Positions 16,657 to 24,787 of a stretch of DNA of 64,000 nucleotides are shown here, one piece after another. The notes below the pieces were generated by a model, which was not told where the DNA came from, searched no databases, and saw nothing but the letters and a program-made list of their open reading frames with translations. The stretch is taken from the NCBI GenBank assembly GCA_903828455.1, contig CAIKMJ010000008.1, forward strand, positions 62,001-126,000. Reading direction: 5' to 3'. The DNA comes from an uncultured Acidobacteriia bacterium (GTDB lineage Bacteria; Acidobacteriota; Terriglobia; Bryobacterales; Bryobacteraceae). The translations under genes and the position numbers were made by a program. Position 1 is the first letter of the stretch. Each line of letters starts with the position of its first letter.

Positions 16657-18576
16657 GTGCTGAACCGCTTCGAAAGCAAGAGAGTCGACCGGGACTGGCT
16701 GGAAAGCAACTTTCCGTGCATGATGGCCTGTCCTGCCGGCACCAACGCCGGCCGGTACGTGGCGCTGATCGCAGAAGGCCGGTTCGAAGAAGCGTATCGC
16801 TATGCGCGCGATCCCAATCCAATGGCCAGCATCTGCGGGCGTGTCTGTGCGCACCCCTGCGAAACAGCCTGCCGTCGCGGGGCCATCGACGAACCGATCT
16901 CGATTCGGGCACTGAAGCGTTTTCTGACCGAGCGTTACGGTCCCGAGTCGCGCCAACCGCTTGAGCCGCGGAAGGCGCCGGTTGGCGCGATGCCGTTCCG
17001 TGTTGCCATCGTCGGCAGCGGTCCTGTGGGGCTCTCGGCAGCTCACGATCTGGCGCTGCTTGGCTACACCGTCACGATTTTTGAAGCCGCTCCGGTTGCT
17101 GGAGGAATGCTCAGCCTCGGGATTCCCGAATATCGGTTGCCGCGCAGCGTTGTGGAGGCGCAGATTCGGGAGATTCTGGATGCGGGCGGGGTCGAGCTGA
17201 AACTCAACCAGGCCGCGGGGCGCGATTTCACGATACGCAGCCTGCGTGAACAGGGTTACGATGCGGTGATTCTCGCAGTAGGAGCGCATCGCAGCCGCGA
17301 CCTTTCCATTCCCGGCGTCGATCTGGACGGCGTTCACAAAGGCATCGACTTCCTCCTCAATGCCAATCTCGGCTACCGGTTCGACATCGGCAAGAAGGTC
17401 GTCGTCATCGGCGGCGGCAACGTCGCAATGGACGTGGCGCGTTCAGCCGCCCGAGAAGTGTTGAAACAGCATCAACCCGGGGACGCGGTACCCAACAACG
17501 CAAACCTGACTGCTCTTGCGACGCACGAGATGATGGACATCTCGCTTTCAGCCCTGCGGCTCGGCGCTCGCGAGGTCAGCATAGTTTGCCTCGAACGCCG
17601 CGACGAAATGCCCGCTGCTCATGAGGAGATTGAAGAGGCCGAGGTCGAGGGGATCCACATGCGCGATGGCAGTGGCCCGAAGCGGGTGATCGGCCGGGAC
17701 GGTAAGGTGATTGGCCTCGAAACAGTCCGCACCCGATCGGTATTCGATGCGTCGGGCCGCTTCAATCCCACGTTCGAGGAAAACAGCGAATCGGTCATCG
17801 AGTGCGACACCGTCATTCTGGCCATCGGGCAAGCCCCGCGACTCGACTTTTTGTCGCCCGAAGACGGTGTCGAAATCTCCGCCCGCGGCCTGATTCACGT
17901 GGATCGCGACACCTTGATGACCTCCGCTCCGGGCGTCTTTGCCGGCGGAGACTGCGCGTTCGGCCCCCGCCTCATCATCGACAGCGTGGGCGACGGCAAG
18001 CGCATTGCTGCCTCCATCGATCGTTACCTCACGGGTCGCGAACACAGTCTTCCGGAGATCGAAGTGGAACTCCTCGAACACCACCGGATGTTCGGCGATT
18101 ACATGAACATCGGCCGTCAGGCCGTTCCCATGGTCCCGCTTGAGCGCCGCACCGGCGTTACCGAAGTCGAAGCCGGCTACGACGAAGCCGCCGCCATGCG
18201 GGAGGCGCGTCGCTGCCTGCGTTGCTGGATCAACACTGTCTTCGAGGGCAACGAACCGGATGGCTCGCAGTGCATCCTGTGCGGCGGCTGCGTGGATATC
18301 TGCCCGGAAAGCTGCATCCAGCTGGTGCCGCTTGAAAGCGTGCAGTTTCCCGAAGACGTATTGCGCGAGATTCAGTCGTCGCCATCTCTCTTCCATGTGG
18401 AACTGGATGACGTCGCGGCCGGGGAACTGGGGCAGATCACCGGCTCCGTGATGTTGAAGGATGAAACCCGCTGCATTCGCTGCGGTTTGTGCGCCGAGCG
18501 CTGCCCGGTCGGGATGATCACGATGGAGGCGTACTCACTGCGTCCGGTCGATTCGGGAGGAGTGGAGGCGAGATGA
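16657..18576 (+). CDS. GltD-like FAD/NAD(P) oxidoreductase with N- and C-terminal iron-sulfur domains
   Basis: Cytoplasmic flavoprotein of 639 residues, longer than glutamate synthase small subunit (about 470-490). The N terminus has the GltD cysteine cluster (CMMACPAGTN; ICGRVCAHPCETACRRG, about 21-74). FAD-binding VAIVGSGPVGLSAAHDLA is at about 115, NAD(P)-binding VVVIGGGNVAMDVARSA at about 248, and the FAD closing motif TSAPGVFAGGDCAFGP follows. The C terminus adds a two-cluster ferredoxin domain (CILCGGCVDICPESC and CIRCGLCAERCPVGM). GTG start at 16657. It overlaps the Rieske gene by ATGA, so it is probably a subunit or partner of the Rieske/cytochrome b complex that links quinones or ferredoxin to NAD(P)H. 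No gltB is present. Confidence 0.85.
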   Translation: MLNRFESKRVDRDWLESNFPCMMACPAGTNAGRYVALIAEGRFEEAYRYARDPNPMASICGRVCAHPCETACRRGAIDEPISIRALKRFLTERYGPESRQPLEPRKAPVGAMPFRVAIVGSGPVGLSAAHDLALLGYTVTIFEAAPVAGGMLSLGIPEYRLPRSVVEAQIREILDAGGVELKLNQAAGRDFTIRSLREQGYDAVILAVGAHRSRDLSIPGVDLDGVHKGIDFLLNANLGYRFDIGKKVVVIGGGNVAMDVARSAAREVLKQHQPGDAVPNNANLTALATHEMMDISLSALRLGAREVSIVCLERRDEMPAAHEEIEEAEVEGIHMRDGSGPKRVIGRDGKVIGLETVRTRSVFDASGRFNPTFEENSESVIECDTVILAIGQAPRLDFLSPEDGVEISARGLIHVDRDTLMTSAPGVFAGGDCAFGPRLIIDSVGDGKRIAASIDRYLTGREHSLPEIEVELLEHHRMFGDYMNIGRQAVPMVPLERRTGVTEVEAGYDEAAAMREARRCLRCWINTVFEGNEPDGSQCILCGGCVDICPESCIQLVPLESVQFPEDVLREIQSSPSLFHVELDDVAAGELGQITGSVMLKDETRCIRCGLCAERCPVGMITMEAYSLRPVDSGGVEAR

Positions 18577-19067
18577 GCGAAAACGAAGATGCCATAACAA
18601 AGGAAACAATCCCCGATGGCAATACACGCCGTGATGCTTTCGTGAAGATAGGAGTCGGCTCGCTGTGCGTCGCCTGTTCGGGAGCCGCCGTATTCGGCTA
18701 TGACTTTCTTTCGCCAAATGTTCTTTACGAGCCCTCGCCGGTAGCCAACGCCGGAAAGATCGGGAAGTTTCCACCGGATAGTGTGACGCAGGATGCTCAG
18801 TCGGGCATTTACATTGTTCACGCAGCCGAAGGTATCTACGCCATGTCGGCAGTATGTACTCATCTGGGTTGTCTGACGGCGTGGAAACCGGAACTGGGAA
18901 TTATTGCGTGTCCTTGTCACGGCAGTAAGTTCGGGCGGGACGGCGTCAAACTCGAAGGTCCGGCGCCGCGCCCGCTCGAATGGCTGAAGGCCTCGATCAG
19001 CGACGAGGGCGATCTTCTCGTCGACCGTTCCGCTCCTCTGTCCGAAAAACAATTTGTGAGAACCTGA
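18573..19067 (+). CDS. Rieske [2Fe-2S] protein of a cytochrome bc-type complex
   Basis: Membrane-anchored iron-sulfur subunit of 164 residues. An N-terminal segment with a twin-arginine-like NTRRDAFVK and a hydrophobic anchor (about 25-45) precedes the Rieske fold. Cluster ligands are C95/H97 in CTHLGC and C113/H116 in CPCHGSKF, with C100 and C115 placed for the stabilising disulfide seen in high-potential quinol-oxidising Rieske proteins. It receives electrons from quinol at the Qo site. The start overlaps the flavoprotein stop, and the stop is 1 bp before the cytochrome b gene. Length matches the short Rieske subunits of b6f-like complexes. Confidence 0.93.
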   Translation: MSENEDAITKETIPDGNTRRDAFVKIGVGSLCVACSGAAVFGYDFLSPNVLYEPSPVANAGKIGKFPPDSVTQDAQSGIYIVHAAEGIYAMSAVCTHLGCLTAWKPELGIIACPCHGSKFGRDGVKLEGPAPRPLEWLKASISDEGDLLVDRSAPLSEKQFVRT

Positions 19068-19068
19068 C

Positions 19069-19815
19069 ATGGCCGCCACTCTGAGTCAACAGCTGACAGC
19101 TCTGCGCAGGACGCGCGTCTGGCGTTCTGTCTTCCGCGGCGGAAACGGGACCAGCAATCTGGACCGCGCTTTGGCTGTTCAGCAGAACTTATTTCTGCAT
19201 CTCAGCTCTGTCAAAGTAAGGAAACGCTCCCTGGCATTCCGCGTCACGTGGTTTCTGGGCACCTTGTGCATGGGCGCTCTGATGATTCTGGTCGCAACCG
19301 GAATTCCGCTGATGCTTTACTATCATCCGTCGGTTCCGCAGGCGTATGCGGATATGAAGGATCTGCAATCGGTCGTTTCGGCGGGTGTGTTTCTGCGCAA
19401 TCTGCATCGCTGGTCGGCGCACGCGATGGTCCTGCTGGTCTTCGCCCATATGTTCAAGGTGTTCTATCGGGGGGCTTACAGGCCGCCGCGGGAATTCAAC
19501 TGGGTTGTCGGCGTTATCCTGCTGATTGTCACTTTGCTGCTGAGTTACACGGGTTATCTGCTGCCGTGGGACCAGCTGGCGTTTTGGGCAATTACTGTTG
19601 GCTCGAACTTACTTTCCTCGGTGCCGGTGATCGGGCCGAAAGTAAGGTTTCTCATGCTCGGAGGCAACACAGTCAACGCCAATGCGTTGTTGCGGTTCTA
19701 CGTTCTGCACTGCGTCATTCTGCCACTTACGGCGGCGACGTTCGTCGCTGTTCACTTCTGGCGGATCCGCAAGGACGGCGGAATCTACCCGGGAAAGGAT
19801 CACAAACATGCCTGA
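19069..19815 (+). CDS. Cytochrome b, N-terminal part (b6-type split cytochrome b)
   Basis: Inner-membrane diheme subunit of 248 residues with four transmembrane helices. Heme ligand pairs are H113/H127 in helix 2 ([16 protein letters not shown]; spacing 14) and H214/H229 in helix 4 (spacing 15). The 15-residue spacing in helix 4 and the split from the C-terminal half are features of cytochrome b6 rather than of mitochondrial-type cytochrome b. [13 protein letters not shown] marks the Qo-proximal loop. It oxidises and reduces quinones, probably menaquinone in this phylum. The stop codon lies within a 15-bp tandem duplication that also holds the start of the next gene. Confidence 0.93.
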   Translation: MAATLSQQLTALRRTRVWRSVFRGGNGTSNLDRALAVQQNLFLHLSSVKVRKRSLAFRVTWFLGTLCMGALMILVATGIPLMLYYHPSVPQAYADMKDLQSVVSAGVFLRNLHRWSAHAMVLLVFAHMFKVFYRGAYRPPREFNWVVGVILLIVTLLLSYTGYLLPWDQLAFWAITVGSNLLSSVPVIGPKVRFLMLGGNTVNANALLRFYVLHCVILPLTAATFVAVHFWRIRKDGGIYPGKDHKHA

Positions 19816-19834
19816 TCCAAACATGCCTGATTCC
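19804..19834 (+). repeat. 15-bp tandem duplication spanning the cytochrome b stop and next start
   Basis: Two copies of AAACATGCCTGATYCC (15 and 16 nt). The first holds the stop TGA (19813-19815) of cytochrome b and the ATG (19808) of the following gene. The second repeats both in the same frame, giving the latter protein the N terminus [10 protein letters not shown]. Confidence 0.85.
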
Positions 19835-20533
19835 AACGATTTTATTGCCGGAATGAATTCGGACAGCCGCAAGTCGCCCGTGCGCGTCGCCTTTGTCACA
19901 CGGCGCACTTCGGCGCAGGTAAAGGCCCGGGATGACGGCGGCACAGTAATGGTTTTTCCCGAAGCGCTCTTCCGCGGCGCCGTCGCGATCGAATTGCTGC
20001 TCCTCGTGCTCGTAGTGTTTTCCCTGTTTTGGGACGCGCCGCTCGAAGAACTGGCCAATCCGCTGCTCACTCCCAATCCCGCCAAGGCGCCCTGGTACTT
20101 TCTGGGACTGCAGGAGTTACTGCATTACTTCCCGCCGGTCGTGGCGGGCGTGCTGATTCCAGGACTTGTAGTTACCGCGCTGATCGCGATCCCATATTTC
20201 CAGATCAACATCGAAGGCGAAGGCTTATGGTCGCGGAATCGTACATTGCGTCTGCGGATGGTCAGAATCACGCTGGTCCTTTTCATATTGTTCCTTGCCT
20301 CGTTTCATGTCTGGGTAGCGCTGGCGCCAACGCTGCTGATGGTCGGGCTGATGCTTTATTCCGCGACTGAGCGCCACGACGCCGGGCGCTTTCATCGCTG
20401 GCTGGCGTCGAAGCCGCTGAGCTTCTGGATCATGTCCTGGTTTCTGCTTTCGTCGGCCGTACTGACGCTGATCGGAACATTCTTCCGCGGCCCCGGCTGG
20501 TCCTTTGTCATGCCGTGGAGCGGACAGATATGA
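19808..20533 (+). CDS. Cytochrome b, C-terminal part (subunit IV-like)
   Basis: Inner-membrane subunit of 241 residues with an N-terminal soluble region of about 50 residues, then four hydrophobic segments. The Qo-site region reads [21 protein letters not shown], where APWY stands in place of the PEWY motif of most bc complexes. This variant is familiar from b6f-like complexes of several non-photosynthetic phyla. Start at 19808, with a second in-frame ATG at 19823 created by the 15-bp duplication; either could be used. It overlaps cytochrome b by 8 nt and the octaheme cytochrome by 4 nt (ATGA). With Rieske and cytochrome b it forms the quinol-oxidising core. Confidence 0.9.
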   Translation: MPDPNMPDSNDFIAGMNSDSRKSPVRVAFVTRRTSAQVKARDDGGTVMVFPEALFRGAVAIELLLLVLVVFSLFWDAPLEELANPLLTPNPAKAPWYFLGLQELLHYFPPVVAGVLIPGLVVTALIAIPYFQINIEGEGLWSRNRTLRLRMVRITLVLFILFLASFHVWVALAPTLLMVGLMLYSATERHDAGRFHRWLASKPLSFWIMSWFLLSSAVLTLIGTFFRGPGWSFVMPWSGQI

Positions 20534-22593
20534 GTGTTCGCGGGAGAATCGCGGCCGCGAAAGCCTTTCTGTTTGGAGACAGCGCCCGCGCGTTTGGAAC
20601 GCTCAGTCTTGCACTGCTCGCGCTTCTCACGGTTGTTCCTGCGCGTGATTACTTTCGTGACTGGCGCGGCGTTCAGAAACAGTATCTTCAGCTGATTCAC
20701 GGCCGAAACGATGCTCCCGCGCTGACCCGGCACTTTCAGGGCGGCGTGCAGCAGATCTGGCTTCCCGAAATCGGCGTGGTGGATCGCTGCACGACCTGCC
20801 ATGTCGGGCTGAAAGAGTCGACGCTGACTGACGTGCGAACGCAGCCTTTCCGGCCGCACCCGCCGGTGCCGCACTCGCTCACCGAGTTTGGCTGCGTACT
20901 TTGCCATCGGGGCCAGGGCACGGCGACGAGCGTTGCCGACGCGCACAACAGCAGCAGTTCATGGGAAGAGCCGATTCTTCCGGCGCGGTATCTGGAGTCC
21001 GGCTGCGGGCAATGCCACATACAGCCGCTGACCGGAACGCCGAAACTGAATCAGGGCCGGGAACTTCTTGCGCGCTACGGCTGCGTCCGCTGTCACACGA
21101 TGAGGGCGCCCGATGGCACGAAGCGAACGGGGACGGACGAGCCCCCTTCGCTCGAACACATTGCTGACAAGACGTCGCGGGAGTGGATAGCCGCGTGGCT
21201 CAGGGATCCGCAGGCGTACGCGGGTTCGGCAACGATGCCGAATTTCCAGCTGAAGGACGATGAGATTCGTGATATCGCGGCATTTCTTATAGCGCAGAGC
21301 CAGCCTTATCGCAGCCAAAAGGCCTCCGAGCCCGCGCCGGTGCCTTCGCAGGACGATGCCGTGATTCAGCAGGGCGCAAGCCTGTACGGGGAATCGTTCT
21401 GTGCGTCGTGCCACGCGGTGCAGAATGCCGCCGGACTGCTCGTGGGAGGCAATCTGGGGCCTGAACTGACGCGCGTCGGTTCCAAAGTGAAGATCGACTG
21501 GCTGGCCGACTGGCTGCGCAATCCGGCCATTTACGACCCCGCCAGTGCCATGCCGCATTATCGTTTCGATGCGAAGCAGATCGGGCTGCTGGTGACATTT
21601 CTCTCCAGTAAGACCGACTCCGATTTCACCGGCACCGCGAAAGCCGCGGCGGCGGAACCAAAACAGATCGAGCGCGGCAGAATACTTGTCATCGAACGCG
21701 GCTGCGCGTCATGCCATGCAATCAACGGGCTGAAAGCACCCGAAGACTTCGCGCCGGAACTGACTGAAGTCGGCAGCCGGCCTCTCAGCAGAATTCTGTT
21801 TGCGCCCGGAGTGCCGAATACGCTGCCCGACTACATTGCCGCCAGGATTCGCGATCCCCGCTCCTTCGGCGACACTCTGAAGATGCCGCGCTTTTCTCTG
21901 CCTCAGCCGCAGGTCGATGCCATTGTGACCGCATTGCTGGCGCAAACTGCACGAGCCGAAACGCTTCCGGCATCAATGCGCATACCGGCACGGAAGCCTT
22001 CGGATTACCGTCCGGCGGGCAGGGCGGGCAAGTTGATGGATGAAATGCGCTGCTTCAGTTGCCACATCATAAACGGCCGCGGCGGCACCATGGCGCCGGA
22101 ACTGACTTACGAGGGAACTTCCGTGCAGCGCGCCTGGCTGGTGAACTTCCTGAAGAATCCCAACACCCTGCGCCCTGCCTTGATTCGCCGTATGCCGCGG
22201 TTTAACGTTACTGACGCAGAGGCCAATACTCTGGCCGACTACATCATGACGGCCTGGCAGACGCCGGACTTCGAAGGCGACGCGTCGGACGATCTCCGTT
22301 TTACAGCCGCCGATGTGCAGTCCGGCAGGGAACTGTTCTATAACAAGTACGCCTGCCAGTCCTGCCATATCATCGATCAAAGTAAAGACAAGGGCTATGT
22401 GGGGCCGACTCTGACCCAGGTCGGATCGCGGCTCACCGCGCCGTGGATTCTGCACTGGCTCCGGAATGCGCAAACGCTGCGGCCCGGTTCGCTGGAACCC
22501 GTCTGGAATATGAACGATGCGGATGCGAGGTCAATCACTGCCTTTCTGATGGCGCAGAAGGGTGCACCGGTGAAGGAGGCGGCCCGCAAATGA
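20530..22593 (+). CDS. Membrane-anchored octaheme cytochrome c
   Basis: Protein of 687 residues with an uncleaved N-terminal anchor (about 22-38) and a periplasmic body with eight CxxCH sites at about residues 87, 122, 159, 185, 291, 392, 508 and 609. The last five are in repeated monoheme cytochrome c modules of about 100 residues. Each module has a G-x-x-L/Y entry helix, a P-E-L-T-x-V/E-G segment and a distal methionine in M-P-x-F/Y (TMPNF, AMPHY, KMPRF, RMPRF). The first three or four hemes form a different, tighter N-terminal cluster. By position it replaces cytochrome c1 as electron acceptor of the Rieske protein. It could pass electrons to or from the copper protein and the lipoprotein cytochrome. 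Confidence 0.9.
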   Translation: MSVRGRIAAAKAFLFGDSARAFGTLSLALLALLTVVPARDYFRDWRGVQKQYLQLIHGRNDAPALTRHFQGGVQQIWLPEIGVVDRCTTCHVGLKESTLTDVRTQPFRPHPPVPHSLTEFGCVLCHRGQGTATSVADAHNSSSSWEEPILPARYLESGCGQCHIQPLTGTPKLNQGRELLARYGCVRCHTMRAPDGTKRTGTDEPPSLEHIADKTSREWIAAWLRDPQAYAGSATMPNFQLKDDEIRDIAAFLIAQSQPYRSQKASEPAPVPSQDDAVIQQGASLYGESFCASCHAVQNAAGLLVGGNLGPELTRVGSKVKIDWLADWLRNPAIYDPASAMPHYRFDAKQIGLLVTFLSSKTDSDFTGTAKAAAAEPKQIERGRILVIERGCASCHAINGLKAPEDFAPELTEVGSRPLSRILFAPGVPNTLPDYIAARIRDPRSFGDTLKMPRFSLPQPQVDAIVTALLAQTARAETLPASMRIPARKPSDYRPAGRAGKLMDEMRCFSCHIINGRGGTMAPELTYEGTSVQRAWLVNFLKNPNTLRPALIRRMPRFNVTDAEANTLADYIMTAWQTPDFEGDASDDLRFTAADVQSGRELFYNKYACQSCHIIDQSKDKGYVGPTLTQVGSRLTAPWILHWLRNAQTLRPGSLEPVWNMNDADARSITAFLMAQKGAPVKEAARK

Positions 22594-23330
22594 AACGAAC
22601 GGGAATGCGGGCGTCGTTCCTGGTGTTGTGCGCGGCACTGCTGACCATCAGCGCATGCACGAGGCACTCCGGCGCTCCCGGCGTGACGCCCAGGGCATTC
22701 GGCACCGCATTAGTTTCGGTAAGCGGAGAAAAGCAGTTCGCCGGCGTAGGATCGCAACTGGAACAACCGCTCGTCTTGCAGGTGAACGACGCGAAGGGCG
22801 TCGCGGTGGCCGGTGCGGTGGTTCGGTTATCGGCGGCGGGCGGTGCCTTTGCTACTCCGCGTGAGGGACTCACCGGACCGGACGGGCAGTTCACGGCCAC
22901 CATCACTCTCGGCGGTGCGGGCGGGCATTATCAAATTGTGGCTTCGAGCCCGACGGCGTCCGGCCAGCAGATATTCATGCGCGTCGATGAAAGCGCGCTC
23001 GGCTATCAGGAGATGCTGGGCGCAAAGCTGAATGAGATTCACTGTATCCGCTGTCACGATCCGGAATCCACGGCCGAGCGGGTTTCGAACATGGATAACC
23101 TGACGGCGAAGCCCCACGCGTTTACCGACGGCGCTGTTCTGAATCCAATGTCTGCAGCAGATCTGACGTCGATTATTAGTCACGGCGGAGTAGCCGTGAA
23201 CAAATCCGCCGAGATGCCTCCCTATGGGAGTATGCTGACGAAACAGGAGATCGCCGCGCTGGTGGCGTTTCTCCGGGCCGTAGCAGATCCGCCGTATCTG
23301 GCGCAGGGAGTCAACTATGCGAGTAACTAA
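22590..23330 (+). CDS. Lipoprotein with Ig-like domain and monoheme cytochrome c
   Basis: Predicted lipoprotein of 246 residues: signal peptide with lipobox TISAC (lipidated C23), an Ig-like domain of the bacterial Big type (about 38-130, VLQVNDAKGVAVAGAVVRLS...GPDGQFTATITLGG), and a C-terminal cytochrome c domain with CIRCH at 152-156 and a possible distal Met in SAEMPPYGSML. The lipid anchor would hold the heme at the outer or inner membrane. It overlaps the octaheme gene by ATGA. The last codons and stop lie in a 16-bp tandem duplication that also provides the start of the next gene. Confidence 0.82.
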   Translation: MKRTGMRASFLVLCAALLTISACTRHSGAPGVTPRAFGTALVSVSGEKQFAGVGSQLEQPLVLQVNDAKGVAVAGAVVRLSAAGGAFATPREGLTGPDGQFTATITLGGAGGHYQIVASSPTASGQQIFMRVDESALGYQEMLGAKLNEIHCIRCHDPESTAERVSNMDNLTAKPHAFTDGAVLNPMSAADLTSIISHGGVAVNKSAEMPPYGSMLTKQEIAALVAFLRAVADPPYLAQGVNYASN

Positions 23331-23347
23331 GTATGCGAGTAACTAAG
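23316..23347 (+). repeat. 16-bp tandem duplication creating a stop/start junction
   Basis: Two perfect copies of TATGCGAGTAACTAAG. Copy one encodes the C terminus YASN and stop of the lipoprotein cytochrome. Copy two, read in another frame, supplies ATG and the first codons (MRVTK) of the downstream gene. Nothing separates the copies. Confidence 0.95.
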
Positions 23348-24628
23348 CCAATCGTGGAGCGCGCCGCAATTGCCCTGCTTGCGCTGGCATTCTCCGCGCC
23401 CGCGCAGGTATTGGCGCCGGCCGAGATCAGCGATCCGCAAATGCGTGAGCTTCAGCAGAAATATCTGGCGGATCTGAAGCTCATAACGCAGGCCGCTGCC
23501 ATGCACAGCTTCCCGTTCCATTTTTACTTCAGCCGCACTCTGGATCTGCAGGAGAAGGATCAGGCCTCCAGCGATCAGCGGTCCATCCAGTTCGATCGCT
23601 ATAAAAACCAGGTGGTGCTCAAGATCACCGGCAACTATTTCGCTTCTTACTCCACCGAACTGATGAACTCAGAAGACCGCGCGCGCCAGACTTATCGAGA
23701 CGTGATGATGCCGCTGTTGCAGAGCCTTCCGCCTGCGCTGCTGAAGACCGATGAACTGCAGGCATTCGCATTTGAGATCTCTCATCACGTGCGAAAAAAA
23801 GTTCTGGGCGTTTCTTCCGAGGGCGTGGAAAACGTAGTGCTGATTCTTCCCCGCGTTTCCGCCGCTCGTTTCGCGCAGGCGGCAAGCACCTCCGCACAGG
23901 AAGCCGCGCTGGCGGAAGGTGAGGTGTTTCTCAATGCCGCGCCGCTGTCGCTGTGGGCGCATCCGCAGCAGATGACCTCGTCCGCCAGCGGAGCGGCCTT
24001 CGTGGCGAAAGCGCTCACGGCAACTCCCGCGGCTTCGCCGGGTTTGATGAGAGACGGCGCTCCGCAGTCCACCGCAAAGGCTGCGCCGATCGCAACTCCG
24101 TCAGCACCTGCTCCGGTACGCGACACCTCGCCTGACGCGATTCGCGGCGTTCAGAAGAGCTATCAGGAAAGCCTCGACCGCATGGTCCAGGATCTGAACA
24201 CACAGGCACATTTCGTGCGTTACGCGCCGCCGGCATTTATTCCGTTCCACAAGGGCCTGTTCCTGCAGCTATCAGTTACCACCACCCTGCCGGACGGAGC
24301 CGGCGGTTCGCAATATCGGCTGGCTGCGCTCGCGTTCGACCAGCACATTGCGCATCTGATTCGCCCGGTGCTTGCGGCGCTCAAAGAAGATCGCGGTGAC
24401 TTCGACGGAGTCAACTTCAGTTCTTCGATTCGATTGGGCGGCGCGACGGCAACCGACAGCGGGGCGACCGCGGTGGAGTTTATTTTCCCGCTTCACATGC
24501 TGCGCAGTTACGAGCAGTTCGATTGCACCGGGCAGGACCTCATCGACACCGGCTATGTCTTGATTAACGGAGAACGAGTCAGTCTGAATCTGCAGGCGGC
24601 CGAAACCGGATTCCAGATCAGACCGTAA
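23333..24628 (+). CDS. Secreted protein of unknown function, last gene of the electron-transfer operon
   Basis: Exported protein of 431 residues with a signal peptide (about 1-24, ending SAPAQ). I do not recognise a family. It appears to hold two related alpha/beta regions (about 35-170 and 270-430) joined by an Ala/Pro/Ser-rich linker (about 215-265). The regions share traits: AAAMHSFPFHFYFSRTLDLQ versus NTQAHFVRYAPPAFIPFHKG, and a late segment ending in FIFPLHMLRSYEQFDCTGQD. There is no heme site. It starts 2 bp after the preceding stop and is clearly in the operon, so a periplasmic assembly or structural role for the electron-transfer system is a fair guess, not more. Confidence 0.65.
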   Translation: MRVTKPIVERAAIALLALAFSAPAQVLAPAEISDPQMRELQQKYLADLKLITQAAAMHSFPFHFYFSRTLDLQEKDQASSDQRSIQFDRYKNQVVLKITGNYFASYSTELMNSEDRARQTYRDVMMPLLQSLPPALLKTDELQAFAFEISHHVRKKVLGVSSEGVENVVLILPRVSAARFAQAASTSAQEAALAEGEVFLNAAPLSLWAHPQQMTSSASGAAFVAKALTATPAASPGLMRDGAPQSTAKAAPIATPSAPAPVRDTSPDAIRGVQKSYQESLDRMVQDLNTQAHFVRYAPPAFIPFHKGLFLQLSVTTTLPDGAGGSQYRLAALAFDQHIAHLIRPVLAALKEDRGDFDGVNFSSSIRLGGATATDSGATAVEFIFPLHMLRSYEQFDCTGQDLIDTGYVLINGERVSLNLQAAETGFQIRP

Positions 24629-24656
24629 ACCGTCGCGTTGGATGCTAGGGTGAAGA

Positions 24657-24731
24657 TGGAGCGGGAGACCGGGATCGAACCGGCGACGTTCAGCTTGGGA
24701 AGCTGACATTCTACCGCTGAATTACTCCCGC
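24657..24731 (-). tRNA. tRNA-Gly, anticodon CCC
   Basis: A 75-nt cloverleaf with encoded CCA. The acceptor stem is GCGGGAG/CTCCCGC, the D arm has AGCGGTAGAAT, the anticodon stem-loop is TCAGC-TTCCCAA-GCTGA with CCC at 24697-24699, and the T arm is GCCGG-TTCGATC-CCGGT with one imperfect pair. It lies between the electron-transfer operon and the convergent ferredoxin reductase gene. It would decode GGG codons. Confidence 0.93.
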
Positions 24732-24787
24732 TCAGGGCCGCTGCGGCGGTCGGCCAACTTCATCATATACCAGCGCCGTGCAAAACG

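Noticed and set aside
16657-18576. Glutamate synthase small subunit (gltD)
   Set aside because: The protein is about 150 residues longer, with a C-terminal ferredoxin domain, has no gltB partner and is coupled to Rieske/cytochrome b genes.
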